From WLND01 sp040398845 (GTDB lineage Bacteria; Actinomycetota; Actinomycetes; S36-B12): DNA of 64,000 bases. The notes beneath the pieces are model-generated. The model was not told where the DNA came from. It was given only the letters and a program-made list of their open reading frames with translations, and did not search any database. The DNA lies in assembly GCA_040398845.1 (NCBI GenBank), contig JBBATH010000017.1, positions 32,514 to 96,513 of the forward strand, written 5' to 3'. The translations under genes were made by a program, and so were the position numbers. Below, piece after piece: positions 43,162-51,595 of the stretch. Positions within the stretch are counted from its first letter, which is position 1, and each line of letters begins with the position of its first letter.

Positions 43162-43290
43162 TCACTCGGGCCAATGGCCCACGCCGGGCACCCACCCGCT
43201 GAACGGGCTTGCCAGATCGCGGCGAGCGACTTCCTCAACCGTCACCGCTGTGACATGCGCACCCGGTGCCAGTTCAAAGAAATCGACCAT
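43162..43290 (-). CDS. Possible 42-residue small protein or gene remnant
   Basis: A short minus-strand frame beginning MVDFFELAPGAHVTAVTVEE and ending GVGHWPE. AGGAAGG lies about eight bases upstream of the ATG, a better ribosome site than most small frames have. No family is recognised. Confidence 0.35.
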   Translation of the reverse strand: MVDFFELAPGAHVTAVTVEEVARRDLASPFSGWVPGVGHWPE

Positions 43291-43639
43291 CACGCCGCCT
43301 TCCTGCCACTGGGAACAACTCCCTACGTCCGGTCAAGTGTGATGTAACGGTAGCGCCTTGACAAACAAATGCCAGCACCGATCATGGAACTTGGACACCA
43401 ACGTCACGGGCAAGGAATCATCGAGAAACCGGCTGGATAACTGAGAACTTCATGGACAGCGCCCGGCAGATCGTGCAGAACTAGCGCAGACTCATGGGAA
43501 GGACCGCACGTCTGGCAGCCTCGTCGCCCGCGGTCCGCGAGTGGCCGCAAATGCGTAAGCTCGTTTCCTACCGCACAAGTCTTGAGAGTCGTCACGTAGC
43601 CGTGGTGTTCGAAAACAGACGGGGGAAACTTGGACCGGG
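43291..43639. other. Non-coding stretch, nothing recognised
   Basis: About 350 bases between the small frame and the PIN relic. No frame has a good start or a recognisable motif, and no hairpin stands out. Confidence 0.5.
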
Positions 43640-44299
43640 TCAGTCAACACGACGTAGACGGACGCCCATCCTGCGCAGAGATACACGCAGACGCGCGAGC
43701 CGCGACAGGCGGGCGTCCGCTGCGCTTGCAGCGAGAGCCGCGAACCGTGGCGCTGTCAGTGCGATCCCTTCCAGGTAGCGCGCAAGCGTCATCGGTGGCC
43801 TCGTCAGACTGCTGGAGCGGCGGAGAATGGTGGTCATAACGTCGTCCTGCTGAGCACTCACAAGTGCGCACAGGAATTCATCGACGCCTGTGACGGTGAC
43901 TCCGAGCGCGAGCAGCGTGCGAACCGGGAAACCCTTGTTGTCATGCGTGAGCAGGTAGTCGGCCCGCACGTAAATCGCGGCAGCCTGGTGCGGTGATCGT
44001 CGGGATCCGGCCCACCGCGAAGTTCATCTTGGTCCGCCATTGGGCCTCGCTTACCTCGTCGCGGAAAAGGTGTGCACGTGCCGCATCCCACTGGCTCCGC
44101 ACGGCGTGTTCGTCACGTCCGACGCCCAGGTAACGACGCCTGCGTGGGACGACGTCAATGACCTCCTCGATGAGGTATCGCGTCCACATGAACCGTATGA
44201 CGCCATCAGACGCCGACCACAAAAGAAGATCGGAGATGTCGTACGGGTACAGGACGTTGGTATCGGCGTAGACGACAATCCGGCGGTTCGCTATGGAGC
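43640..44299 (-). pseudogene. Frameshifted PIN-domain toxin
   Basis: The N-terminus reads IVVYADTNVLYPYDISDLLL, then WSASDGVIRFMWTRYLIEEV, an intact PIN start, but without a canonical start codon after the antitoxin TAG. Near 44020 the frame shifts (segment GGPDPDDH in a second frame) and shifts again near 43990 to QAAAIYVRADYLLTHDNKGF, the PIN C-terminus. At least two frameshifts are needed to join the parts. Either the toxin is dead or the assembly has errors here. Confidence 0.75.
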
Positions 44300-44770
44300 G
44301 TTCCGCGCACGAGCCTTCCGAGGCGGCCGAGTGAACAGCCCTGTAGCGCGGGCCTCAGCAGCAGCAGCGTTGAGGCCAGACTGCATCCGCAGCCGACTGT
44401 CCCGAAAGGTCTCAACCTCCAGCCGGTCTATCCGCCGATGCGAGCTTCCCGGGACGTTGGTCGCGATCAGGACTCCCTCGTCGATGAGTTTGAGGAGTGT
44501 AGGTCTGCTCACTCCGATGAGGTCTGCCGCCTCCTGCGGCGTGAGCGAGTCGCTGTTGGCATCGAGCACATCGACGTCGTGGCCCTGGCCCATGATCTCG
44601 CCCGCACGACGCAGGACAACTTTCATCTGTGCTGGGAGGATCCGTTCGATTCCCTCATCGGTTACGAGCCGAACCTTGGAGTCGGACTCGAGGAGTGCCA
44701 GAATGCCGACAATGTCAGCTTGGGCGCTTGGCTCAGCATCAATGCGTGAAACTGCTGTTATGCGTGGCAT
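44291..44770 (-). CDS. Excisionase-family HTH antitoxin
   Basis: A 159-residue protein. The C-terminal half has the excisionase HTH LTPQEAADLIGVSRPTLLKL followed by PGSSHRRI, as in antitoxins paired with PIN toxins. The N-terminal 75 residues are a helical domain. It lies directly before the frameshifted PIN gene. Two GTCAACTGCT direct repeats upstream may be its operator. Confidence 0.88.
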   Translation of the reverse strand: MPRITAVSRIDAEPSAQADIVGILALLESDSKVRLVTDEGIERILPAQMKVVLRRAGEIMGQGHDVDVLDANSDSLTPQEAADLIGVSRPTLLKLIDEGVLIATNVPGSSHRRIDRLEVETFRDSRLRMQSGLNAAAAEARATGLFTRPPRKARARNAP

Positions 44771-44795
44771 TTTATCCTCCGGATATCATCTTCGC

Positions 44796-44821
44796 GTCAA
44801 CTGCTCCAACTGTCAACTGCT
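44796..44821. repeat. Direct repeat GTCAACTGCT, probable antitoxin operator
   Basis: Two exact 10-base copies at 44796-44805 and 44812-44821 with starts 16 bases apart, 26-51 bases upstream of the antitoxin ATG at 44770. Confidence 0.45.
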
Positions 44822-44914
44822 GCATCTGCAGCGAAGGAAATACCGCTAGCGATCACACCGACCTTCACGTCGGCAGACCATCGGTTCAACTGACAGTGCC
44901 CCAGTGCTGTGACA

Positions 44915-45257
44915 TGCGTGATCGGCAACCTCCTCGACGCAGGCATCGGGCCACAGGAGGTCACGCCCTACCTGCGTGATGGGAACATGGACAACTCCCT
45001 GGCCACCGGTCTGCCCGCAGGAGCGCTCGAATGGGTCAAGGGAACGATCCCCGGAGCGTTGGCCGACCGTCAGATGAAAGGCCACCCTGCTCGCGGTCAA
45101 CCCCAACGTCACCGATTTCTCCTACGGACCTGAGGCGTACGACGCCGTCATCATCACGGCCCACGCCACCGAAGCCGCCCGGTCCGTTGTGCCTAACGAC
45201 CAGATCAAGCCCGTCGATCAGGTGTCCGGGAACGTGCCTGATACCACCCTGCCATGA
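44915..45257 (+). pseudogene. C-terminal relic of an ABC-type substrate-binding protein
   Basis: The first part reads VIGNLLDAGIGPQEVTPYLR, then PAGALEWVKGTIPGALADRQ. A frameshift near 45078 moves the continuation to ATLLAVNPNVTDFSYGPEAY then DAVIITAHATEAARS, with a stop at 45257. The end resembles branched-chain amino-acid/ligand-binding receptor proteins. The N-terminal two-thirds, including any signal peptide, are missing. Confidence 0.65.
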
Positions 45258-45462
45258 CCGCTATTTCGTAACCCCTCTGCGCCGCGGGCGTGGGAGGCGG
45301 GGGCTCATGCGGGCACTGGCGATCGCCGGAGTGGATCTCGCTTCATCGTGCCGTGGCACCCGTACTTCGAGCGTCGTCAGGCCCAGCCATGCAGTTCATC
45401 TGCGTCGTCTGGCTGCGATCTGGCCAACACAGCGCTCGGACAACCGTAACTTGCCTGACATC

Positions 45463-45990
45463 TCATTGCCGTTCCAGCCAACTGGTGATGCGTGCGGCAG
45501 CCGCGTCGGTAATGACGTCCTGAGCGTGAAAACGCTCGTAGATTTCTTGGGCCTGCTCAAGAGACTTAATTTGACACCGATCGAGGAGGAACTCAATGTC
45601 GGTCGTGTCACGGCGACCCCGGTTGGCAAGTAATTTCATGGCCAGAAGCATTTCGATGGATCCGACGTAAATAGCTACATCGCCCTCCCGAAACACCTCT
45701 TGCCAATCCTCAAGACCAACCAACGGCACATAGGCCTTGGCTGCATCATTGAGCCATTCTTGTGGAAGACCGTGCTCAGCGGCCATCTGCCTCGCAATGT
45801 TCCGCACTGGCTCTTCCGGAAGGAGCAGGGCGTCGATGTCCTGGGTTGCGCGCCGATCCGGATTCATCAACGCAATCGCCGCGCCGCCAACCACCCGGAT
45901 CCCGGCAGCAACACCACAAGCATCGACCCTGCGCGCCAACTCGCGAAGGAGACTCTCGATGTCGGCAGGGGTCAGCGTCGACTGAATCAT
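45463..45990 (-). CDS. Nucleotidyltransferase-fold toxin-like protein
   Basis: A 175-residue protein. GGAAIALMNPDRRATQDIDA at about 35-54 is the nucleotidyltransferase signature GG-x(n)-T-x-D-I-D. AMKLLANRGRRDTTDIEFLL follows, typical of DUF6036/AbiEii-like proteins. The ATG overlaps the stop of an XRE-family gene by four bases, forming a TA-like pair. It is probably a nucleotide-transferring toxin. Confidence 0.82.
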   Translation of the reverse strand: MIQSTLTPADIESLLRELARRVDACGVAAGIRVVGGAAIALMNPDRRATQDIDALLLPEEPVRNIARQMAAEHGLPQEWLNDAAKAYVPLVGLEDWQEVFREGDVAIYVGSIEMLLAMKLLANRGRRDTTDIEFLLDRCQIKSLEQAQEIYERFHAQDVITDAAAARITSWLERQ

Positions 45991-46562
45991 GTGCTCGCCA
46001 ATTCGGTCGCGGCGAGATACACCCCGTGGCGAGAGATCGACCTCGGTGTTGCGCTGCGAGCGTGCGCACGCAGTTCAGCCAACTCCTCGACATCCCATGA
46101 TTCCTCCAGGGTGAAGGCTTGTTGATCGAGCCACCCGGGTCGTGGAAGTCGATCACGCGTGAGCCAGTAGTCGACTACTGCAGCCAGCAGGGCGTCGTAC
46201 CGCTTATCTCCGACCGGCAAGGGTCGAACGATTGAAAGAGCCACACGAACGACCGGCGCCTCGCGTGCCAGATCATCCGAAGTCTGGATGACCTCACGCC
46301 ACGCCCAGTCCTCATCACCACACTCAAGCGCGTCGCGGATCCCGTCTGCCGCCTCAGCCACCGAACGACAGACGGTCGGCAGGAGCACTACGCGCTGCCC
46401 AAGCGCAGCGAGGAGCTGCTCGAGCCGACTCACCGTTGTGTCATGAGCGCCCGACTCTATGGCTGCGATCCCCGGCTGGCTTACGCGAGCGGCATCCGCC
46501 AGCGCACGTTGTGAGGTGCCATGAGCGTGGCGTGCGGCACGCAGGAGCACTGATGCAGACAC
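45987..46562 (-). CDS. XRE-family HTH antitoxin
   Basis: A 191-residue protein from GTG 46562, chosen because GGAGG lies five bases upstream; the open frame continues to 46871 without another good site. The HTH reads GTSQRALADAARVSQPGIAA followed by IESGAHDTTVSRLEQLLAALG. A C-terminal domain (about 90-190) contains WLTRDRLPRPGWLDQQAF. It forms an operon with the nucleotidyltransferase-fold gene. Confidence 0.85.
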   Translation of the reverse strand: MSASVLLRAARHAHGTSQRALADAARVSQPGIAAIESGAHDTTVSRLEQLLAALGQRVVLLPTVCRSVAEAADGIRDALECGDEDWAWREVIQTSDDLAREAPVVRVALSIVRPLPVGDKRYDALLAAVVDYWLTRDRLPRPGWLDQQAFTLEESWDVEELAELRAHARSATPRSISRHGVYLAATELAST

Positions 46563-46571
46563 GAAAACCTC

Positions 46572-46591
46572 CGATACGACTTCTCTTATCG
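46572..46591. promoter_or_regulatory. Inverted repeat at the XRE gene start
   Basis: CGATA-N10-TATCG, overlapping the SD of the XRE gene (GTG at 46562). It is a candidate autoregulatory site. The remaining stretch up to 46803 holds the MFS promoter region and no other gene is seen. Confidence 0.4.
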
Positions 46592-46803
46592 TCGATTGGA
46601 GTATAGGCGACCTAAACCTTGCTCTCCACATTTTTCTCGCGGGCCAAGCAGGGACAGGTCCACCACTGATTCGAGCCAGTTCAGCGCCGCTGTCGGCGAG
46701 CGCAGATCTTGACCACGGGCATGAACGGGGCACCAGTTTGATGTCCGGACGTTGGACAGGTGGGCCCGTTTGCCGGGCCGTGGGAGGCTGGTGCCTGTGA
46801 GAA

Positions 46804-48063
46804 ATGGGCGACCGGCACACGTCAGCGTTCAGCGTGGCTGAACTCGGTTCATTCTGGCGACCCTCATTCACCTCGTTCGCCCTGCTTTCGGTGGGTTACC
46901 TCCCCGTCGCACTCCTTGGTGTCCTTGCCGTGCAACTCGAGGCCGCGCTCGTCATGACCCCTGTCGACATCGGCCTGGCGATTGCCGCCTACTGGGGAAC
47001 GAATGCCGTCGCGGCACCGATCGTCGGGCACCGCGCGGACCAACACGGCTGGGCCCCGTCAGGTGCACTCGGAGTGGCCATGTCCGGAATCATCCTGTTT
47101 CTCCTCGCTGCCGTCGTCGGCTCGAAGCCGACCCTCATGCTGGCCATGGCGATCGCCGGAGTGGGCCTGGCTCTTTGCAGCCAGTCGAGCAACCTCACCA
47201 TTGCCCGGGAGGTTCCGTGGAGCCGGCAAGGTCGGGCATTCGGTCTGAAGCAGACCGCACCGCCCATCATCGCGATGGCCTCGGGCCTCATCGTCGCCGG
47301 TATCGCCGTACCGTTCGGGTGGCGTTGGGCATTTCTCACTGGCGCCGTGCTCGCGTTGCCGGCCGCTGTCCTCATGACTCCCTACTTGAGACAGCACCGG
47401 AGCAACGATGCGGTGAGCCGCCCGCGAGATGACACGCCGGACCTCTCACATGAGACCACTCCGCCACATCGCGCCATTGTGCTCATCGCCGCAGGCGTTG
47501 GATGCGCCTCGGTGTCGATCGCTGCCCTTGGAGCCTTCTCCGTGCCAACGCTCGTCTCGTCGGGCGTCGGTGCGAGCGCCGCGGCGACGATGTTCGCGGG
47601 TGCGAGCGCGATCGCTGTCATCGGCCGTCTCGCGACCGGGTGGGTAGCCGACCGACGGGGTCACACCTCACTCACCGGTACCGCACTCATCATCGGCATT
47701 AGCGCCGGTGGCGTCGTGCTGCTGGCCGTTCCGAGTCCGGCCGTCGCAGCAATCGGCCTTGCAATCGCTCTGACCCTCGGCTGGGGTTGGCCCCCTGCGC
47801 TGTATCCGGTGGTCATGCGCTACTGGCGACAGGCAACTGCGCGAACCACCGGGTTCGTGTCCATCGGCACGAGCGCGGGCGCGTCCGTGGGCCCGGTCAT
47901 GTTCGGCGTCATCGTTGCATCACGCGGCTACTCAGCCGCCTGGGTGGCCACCGGGGTCCTCAGCCTGTGCGCCGCCGGATTTCTGTTGGCAGCCCAGCAC
48001 ACCATGACCGGACACGGCCCACGGACTCCTGCGCCGGCCACTACCATCGAAGCCCATGAGTAA
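46804..48063 (+). CDS. MFS transporter
   Basis: A 419-residue permease with twelve hydrophobic helices. The loop 2-3 signature is APIVGHRADQHG and loop 8-9 has GRLATGWVADRRGH, both MFS-A type. The sequence FGLKQTAPPIIAMASGLIVA is typical of CynX/NimT-like members. The substrate is unknown. Its stop overlaps the DUF2200 start by eight bases. Confidence 0.9.
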   Translation: MGDRHTSAFSVAELGSFWRPSFTSFALLSVGYLPVALLGVLAVQLEAALVMTPVDIGLAIAAYWGTNAVAAPIVGHRADQHGWAPSGALGVAMSGIILFLLAAVVGSKPTLMLAMAIAGVGLALCSQSSNLTIAREVPWSRQGRAFGLKQTAPPIIAMASGLIVAGIAVPFGWRWAFLTGAVLALPAAVLMTPYLRQHRSNDAVSRPRDDTPDLSHETTPPHRAIVLIAAGVGCASVSIAALGAFSVPTLVSSGVGASAAATMFAGASAIAVIGRLATGWVADRRGHTSLTGTALIIGISAGGVVLLAVPSPAVAAIGLAIALTLGWGWPPALYPVVMRYWRQATARTTGFVSIGTSAGASVGPVMFGVIVASRGYSAAWVATGVLSLCAAGFLLAAQHTMTGHGPRTPAPATTIEAHE

Positions 48064-48397
48064 ATTCTTCACGATGACCTTCGCTCGGGTCTATCCCCTT
48101 TACGTCGCAAAGGTGGAGAGGAAGGGCCGCACGGTCGAGGAGCTCGATGAGGTGATCCGTTGGCTCACCGGTTTCGACGAGCCAACGCTGCGACGTCACA
48201 TCGACGATGGCACGACCTTTCCTGACTTCTTCGCAGGTGCCTCCCTCAACCCGAACGCCTCGATGATCACGGGCGTTGTGTGCGGGATGCGCGTCGAGAC
48301 CATCGAGGATCCCCTTGAGCAGAAGATCCGGTATCTCGACAAACTCGTCGATGAGCTTGCCAAGGGCAAGTCGATGGAGAAGATCCTGCGCAGCTAA
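48056..48397 (+). CDS. DUF2200-family protein
   Basis: A 113-residue cytoplasmic protein of unknown function. MTFARVYPLYVAKVERKGRT at the start and LITGVVCGMRVE-like sequence (here MITGVVCGMRVETIEDP) with YLDKLVDELAKGKSMEKILR at the end match the DUF2200 pattern. It overlaps the MFS gene. A hairpin at 48424-48442 follows. Confidence 0.9.
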   Translation: MSKFFTMTFARVYPLYVAKVERKGRTVEELDEVIRWLTGFDEPTLRRHIDDGTTFPDFFAGASLNPNASMITGVVCGMRVETIEDPLEQKIRYLDKLVDELAKGKSMEKILRS

Positions 48398-48423
48398 CGC
48401 CCTGATCCGAGGCCAGTGCTAGG

Positions 48424-48442
48424 TCTGCCTACGTCAGGCAGA
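48424..48442. terminator. Hairpin between DUF2200 and the export operon
   Basis: TCTGCCT-ACGTC-AGGCAGA, a perfect 7-bp stem, 27 bases after the DUF2200 stop and 50 before the adaptor start. There is no U-tract, so it may be an operator of the export operon instead. Confidence 0.45.
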
Positions 48443-48491
48443 TTGACTCGTTGGCGTAGCCCGTAGAAGTGGGGCGCCATACACTTCCCCC

Positions 48492-49298
48492 GTGCCTTCA
48501 GCCGAACACGCGAGCACGTCCGTGTCGCCCATTCAGCGACTTGATGAGGTTGCACTCTTTGGCAGTCCGCGCATGTGGATCGCACTCGTCGGCATCATCG
48601 CGCTCATCGGGGGGTTCCTCACCTGGGGAGTACTCGCGCGACCACCGGTCATCACGAGTGCCTTCGGTGTCATCTCAACCGAGGGCGGACCGTTGGAGAT
48701 CGGCGCCTCGCTCGATGGCACAGTCACCTCACTTTTCGTATCCGTCGGCACCGCTGTCGAACCTTCAAATACCCTCGCCATCATCGTGAACGACGAGGGC
48801 AGGTCCGTAAGGATTCGCACCCCGATAGCTGGGCAGGTGGTGGAGATCGCCACCCAGGAGGGCGATTTCGTCCGAACTGGGCAGAGCCTCGGGACAATCC
48901 AGCGGATAGATCAGCAGCTCGCGGCGATCGCTCTCGTCCCGGCCTCGGCGGCCGGCGGAGTCACGCCCGGCCAGGCGGTGCTCATCTCACCAGATTCGGT
49001 ACCCCCAGGTGAGTTCGGGTTCATCACCGGCACGGTGTCATCCGTGGCGATCAGCCCGATGAGCGTCTCCCTCATTGAGCAACTCCTCGGCGGCGTGGCA
49101 GGGTACGAGCAGTTCACTGTCCCGAAAGAGCCGATCATTCAGGTGCTCATCGACCTCGACACAGACGAAGCGAACCCGTCTGGTTTCGCCTGGACTGTCG
49201 GCTCCGGACCACCGTTCACTATTCCCATGGGATCCCCGTGGGAGGGCCAGATCATCACCGGCGACCGCTCCCCCCTCGCAACGCTCTTCGGTTCGTGA
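48492..49298 (+). CDS. HlyD-like membrane-fusion adaptor (NHLM export type)
   Basis: A 268-residue adaptor from GTG 48492. The cytoplasmic N-terminus is followed by one TM helix (about 31-52, WIALVGIIALIGGFLTWG). Two lipoyl-like segments follow (GTVTSLFVSVGTAVEPSNTL and GQVVEIATQEGDFVRTGQSL) and a C-terminal beta-barrel region. The long coiled-coil hairpin of classical HlyD is missing, as in adaptors of NHLM bacteriocin systems. No SD is seen, so a leaderless start is possible. The next gene starts in its stop codon (TGATG). Confidence 0.85.
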   Translation: MPSAEHASTSVSPIQRLDEVALFGSPRMWIALVGIIALIGGFLTWGVLARPPVITSAFGVISTEGGPLEIGASLDGTVTSLFVSVGTAVEPSNTLAIIVNDEGRSVRIRTPIAGQVVEIATQEGDFVRTGQSLGTIQRIDQQLAAIALVPASAAGGVTPGQAVLISPDSVPPGEFGFITGTVSSVAISPMSVSLIEQLLGGVAGYEQFTVPKEPIIQVLIDLDTDEANPSGFAWTVGSGPPFTIPMGSPWEGQIITGDRSPLATLFGS

Positions 49299-51595
49299 TG
49301 AGAGTCCCGGTCTTCCTCGCCCAGGCTCCCACCGAAATGGGGATCACCTGCTTACGCATGACGATGGCGGCTGCCGGCAAGGTCGTCGGGCAGGAGGAGG
49401 TGCGCCTCGCATGTGGCGTGAGTCGCTCCGGAACTGACCTCGCAGCGCTCACCCAGGGTGCCAAGCAATTTGGGTTCGATGCGGTTGCCGTCGATGTGCA
49501 CGCACTGCTGAGCGCACCAGATCCAGATGGATCACAACTGCCTGCGATCGCTTTGTGGGAAGGAGGCCATGCAGTCGTGCTGCTCGCACCGTCAGGGGCG
49601 TCATGGGAACTCATCGATCCCATCGTCGGACGTCGCTCCATGACGAATACAGAGCTTGCAAAATCACTCGTCGGTCCCGCGATCGTGCTGAAGACCCGCC
49701 CCGAGTTCATCCCGAGCCCCAGGCGCCCGGGACTTTTCCAAGCCGTGTTGGGCCGTCATCCCGGCAGCAACAGGGGGCTGACCTATGTGGTGCTCACCGG
49801 ACTCGCCCTGATCGTCCCTGGAATCGTCACCCCTGGTCTTCTTCGCGTCTTTATCGATGGATACCTGGCGACCGGTAACCGCGACGGGGCCTCGACGATC
49901 ATCGCTGGCCTCGCCCTCGCGCTCATCCTCACGGTGGTCCTCACCGCGATGCAGCTCAGCGCCCTTCGCCAGTTGACGACAATCACGGTGACGTCAGCCA
50001 GTGCTCGATTTTTCTGGCACCTCCTTCGCATGCCGGCTTGGTTCATGGGTCAGCGCGACCCTGCCCTGCTCGCGAATCGTGTTGCCCTTACCGAGTCCAT
50101 TGCGCTCGTGATGTCCGGCCCACTTGCCAGCGCGATCCTCTCGCAGGTCACGAGCCTGTTCTTCCTCATCATCATGTTCTTTCTCTCCCCCGCCCTCGCC
50201 GGGGTGGCGCTCATCGGCTACCTGATCCTCATCGCCCTCATCATGCGCATCGTCCCCAAGCGGCTAGAGGTTCGACAGCGCCAGTCACGTGAGGCCGCCG
50301 TGACGTTATCCGAGATCAGCATGTCGATGCGGGTCCTTGAAACCCTCAAGGCCACCGGCAGTGAAAACGTCGCCTTCGATCGCATCTACGCATCACTGGG
50401 TCGGCGGTTGACCCTGGGCTACACGCATTTGTGGGGCTGGCTCGGAATGCTTCCGATCGTTGCTGTGCCAATGATCGGCACCATGGTCGTCACGATCGGT
50501 GGATGGCTCGCGATTCGCGGGTCGCTGACCCTAGGGACATTCGCGGCCTTTTCCATCCTCCTCGCCGCCTTTGTCGCTCCGATCGCCGTGCTTGTCCCCA
50601 GCCTCGATGCCTTTTTCAGCCTCCGCGGCAAGCTCGAGCAGGCGAACGACGTCCTCGAGCAGCGGGTCGACCCGCGGTTGCGTGACCCATATCTTGATGT
50701 CGATGAGTCCGTGACTGCGCTGCCTGGCCTCACCGACATGGCATCAACGACCACTATCGAACGAGTTTCTCATGCGATCCTCCCCGCGGCCGGCACCACG
50801 AGCGAGGATGATGCCAACCCGTTCCTCGAGGTAGCCCGCCTCGGCCGGCGTAACCGCGGCGGGCTGGCCATCGACCCCTGGGCCGCCACCCTGACACTCG
50901 ACGACGTCACCTTCGGCTATTCCCCGAGCGAGCCGCCCCTGTTCTCACACGTGAGCCTCACCATCGAACCGGGGCGAGTCGTGGCGATCGTCGGCAAAAG
51001 CGGCAGCGGAAAATCAACGATCGGGCGGCTCGTCGCCGGTCTCTACCAGCCCTCGAGTGGCGTTATCCGGATCGATGGCACTGAAATTGACGAGTTCCCA
51101 CGCGCGGCTCTCGCCCGCGAGGTTGGTTTCGTCGACCAGGACGCAGTCATCTATCAGGCAAGCGTGCTGAACAACCTCACGATGTTCGACCCGGAAATCT
51201 CCGATCGAGATGTGGTGAGCGCAGCCAAATCAGCCGTGATCCACGATGACATCATCGCCAGACCCGGCGGTTACGACGCGATCCTGCGTGAGGATGGACG
51301 CGACCTCTCCGGGGGCCAACGCCAGCGGCTCGGCATTGCTAGGGCGCTCGTGCGCCAGCCTCGTCTGCTCATCCTCGATGAAGCAACGAGCGCCATGGAC
51401 GCACGCACCGAGGCGCACATCGTCAGCCAACTACGGGCCCGCGGCTGCACCACGCTTGTCGTCGCTCACCGACTGTCCACCGTTCGAGATGCAGATGAAA
51501 TCATTGTCCTGAATGGTGGAACCGTCGACGAGCGAGGCAGTCATGCAGAGCTCGTTCGAAGAAATGGCCTCTATCGAGACCTGATGAACGCATGA
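49298..51595 (+). CDS. NHLM-type ABC exporter with degenerate C39-like peptidase domain
   Basis: A 765-residue exporter. Residues 1-130 form a C39-peptidase-like domain, but the Cys position of the Q-x(n)-[DE]-C-G motif is Met14 (QAPTEMGITCLRM); His91 and Asp107 of the triad are kept and Cys18 lies four residues later. Six TM helices follow (about 165-430), then an ABC ATPase with VGKSGSGKST, DLSGGQRQRLGIAR and LLILDEATSAMD. A long linker (about 465-515) precedes the ATPase. The loss of Cys suggests that leader peptides are bound but not cut. Confidence 0.9.
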   Translation: MRVPVFLAQAPTEMGITCLRMTMAAAGKVVGQEEVRLACGVSRSGTDLAALTQGAKQFGFDAVAVDVHALLSAPDPDGSQLPAIALWEGGHAVVLLAPSGASWELIDPIVGRRSMTNTELAKSLVGPAIVLKTRPEFIPSPRRPGLFQAVLGRHPGSNRGLTYVVLTGLALIVPGIVTPGLLRVFIDGYLATGNRDGASTIIAGLALALILTVVLTAMQLSALRQLTTITVTSASARFFWHLLRMPAWFMGQRDPALLANRVALTESIALVMSGPLASAILSQVTSLFFLIIMFFLSPALAGVALIGYLILIALIMRIVPKRLEVRQRQSREAAVTLSEISMSMRVLETLKATGSENVAFDRIYASLGRRLTLGYTHLWGWLGMLPIVAVPMIGTMVVTIGGWLAIRGSLTLGTFAAFSILLAAFVAPIAVLVPSLDAFFSLRGKLEQANDVLEQRVDPRLRDPYLDVDESVTALPGLTDMASTTTIERVSHAILPAAGTTSEDDANPFLEVARLGRRNRGGLAIDPWAATLTLDDVTFGYSPSEPPLFSHVSLTIEPGRVVAIVGKSGSGKSTIGRLVAGLYQPSSGVIRIDGTEIDEFPRAALAREVGFVDQDAVIYQASVLNNLTMFDPEISDRDVVSAAKSAVIHDDIIARPGGYDAILREDGRDLSGGQRQRLGIARALVRQPRLLILDEATSAMDARTEAHIVSQLRARGCTTLVVAHRLSTVRDADEIIVLNGGTVDERGSHAELVRRNGLYRDLMNA

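Noticed and set aside
45300..45350. Weak similarity of a plus-strand segment to part of the MFS gene at 47.1 kb
   Set aside because: Only about 25 bases agree, in a common hydrophobic motif; too little to call a relic.
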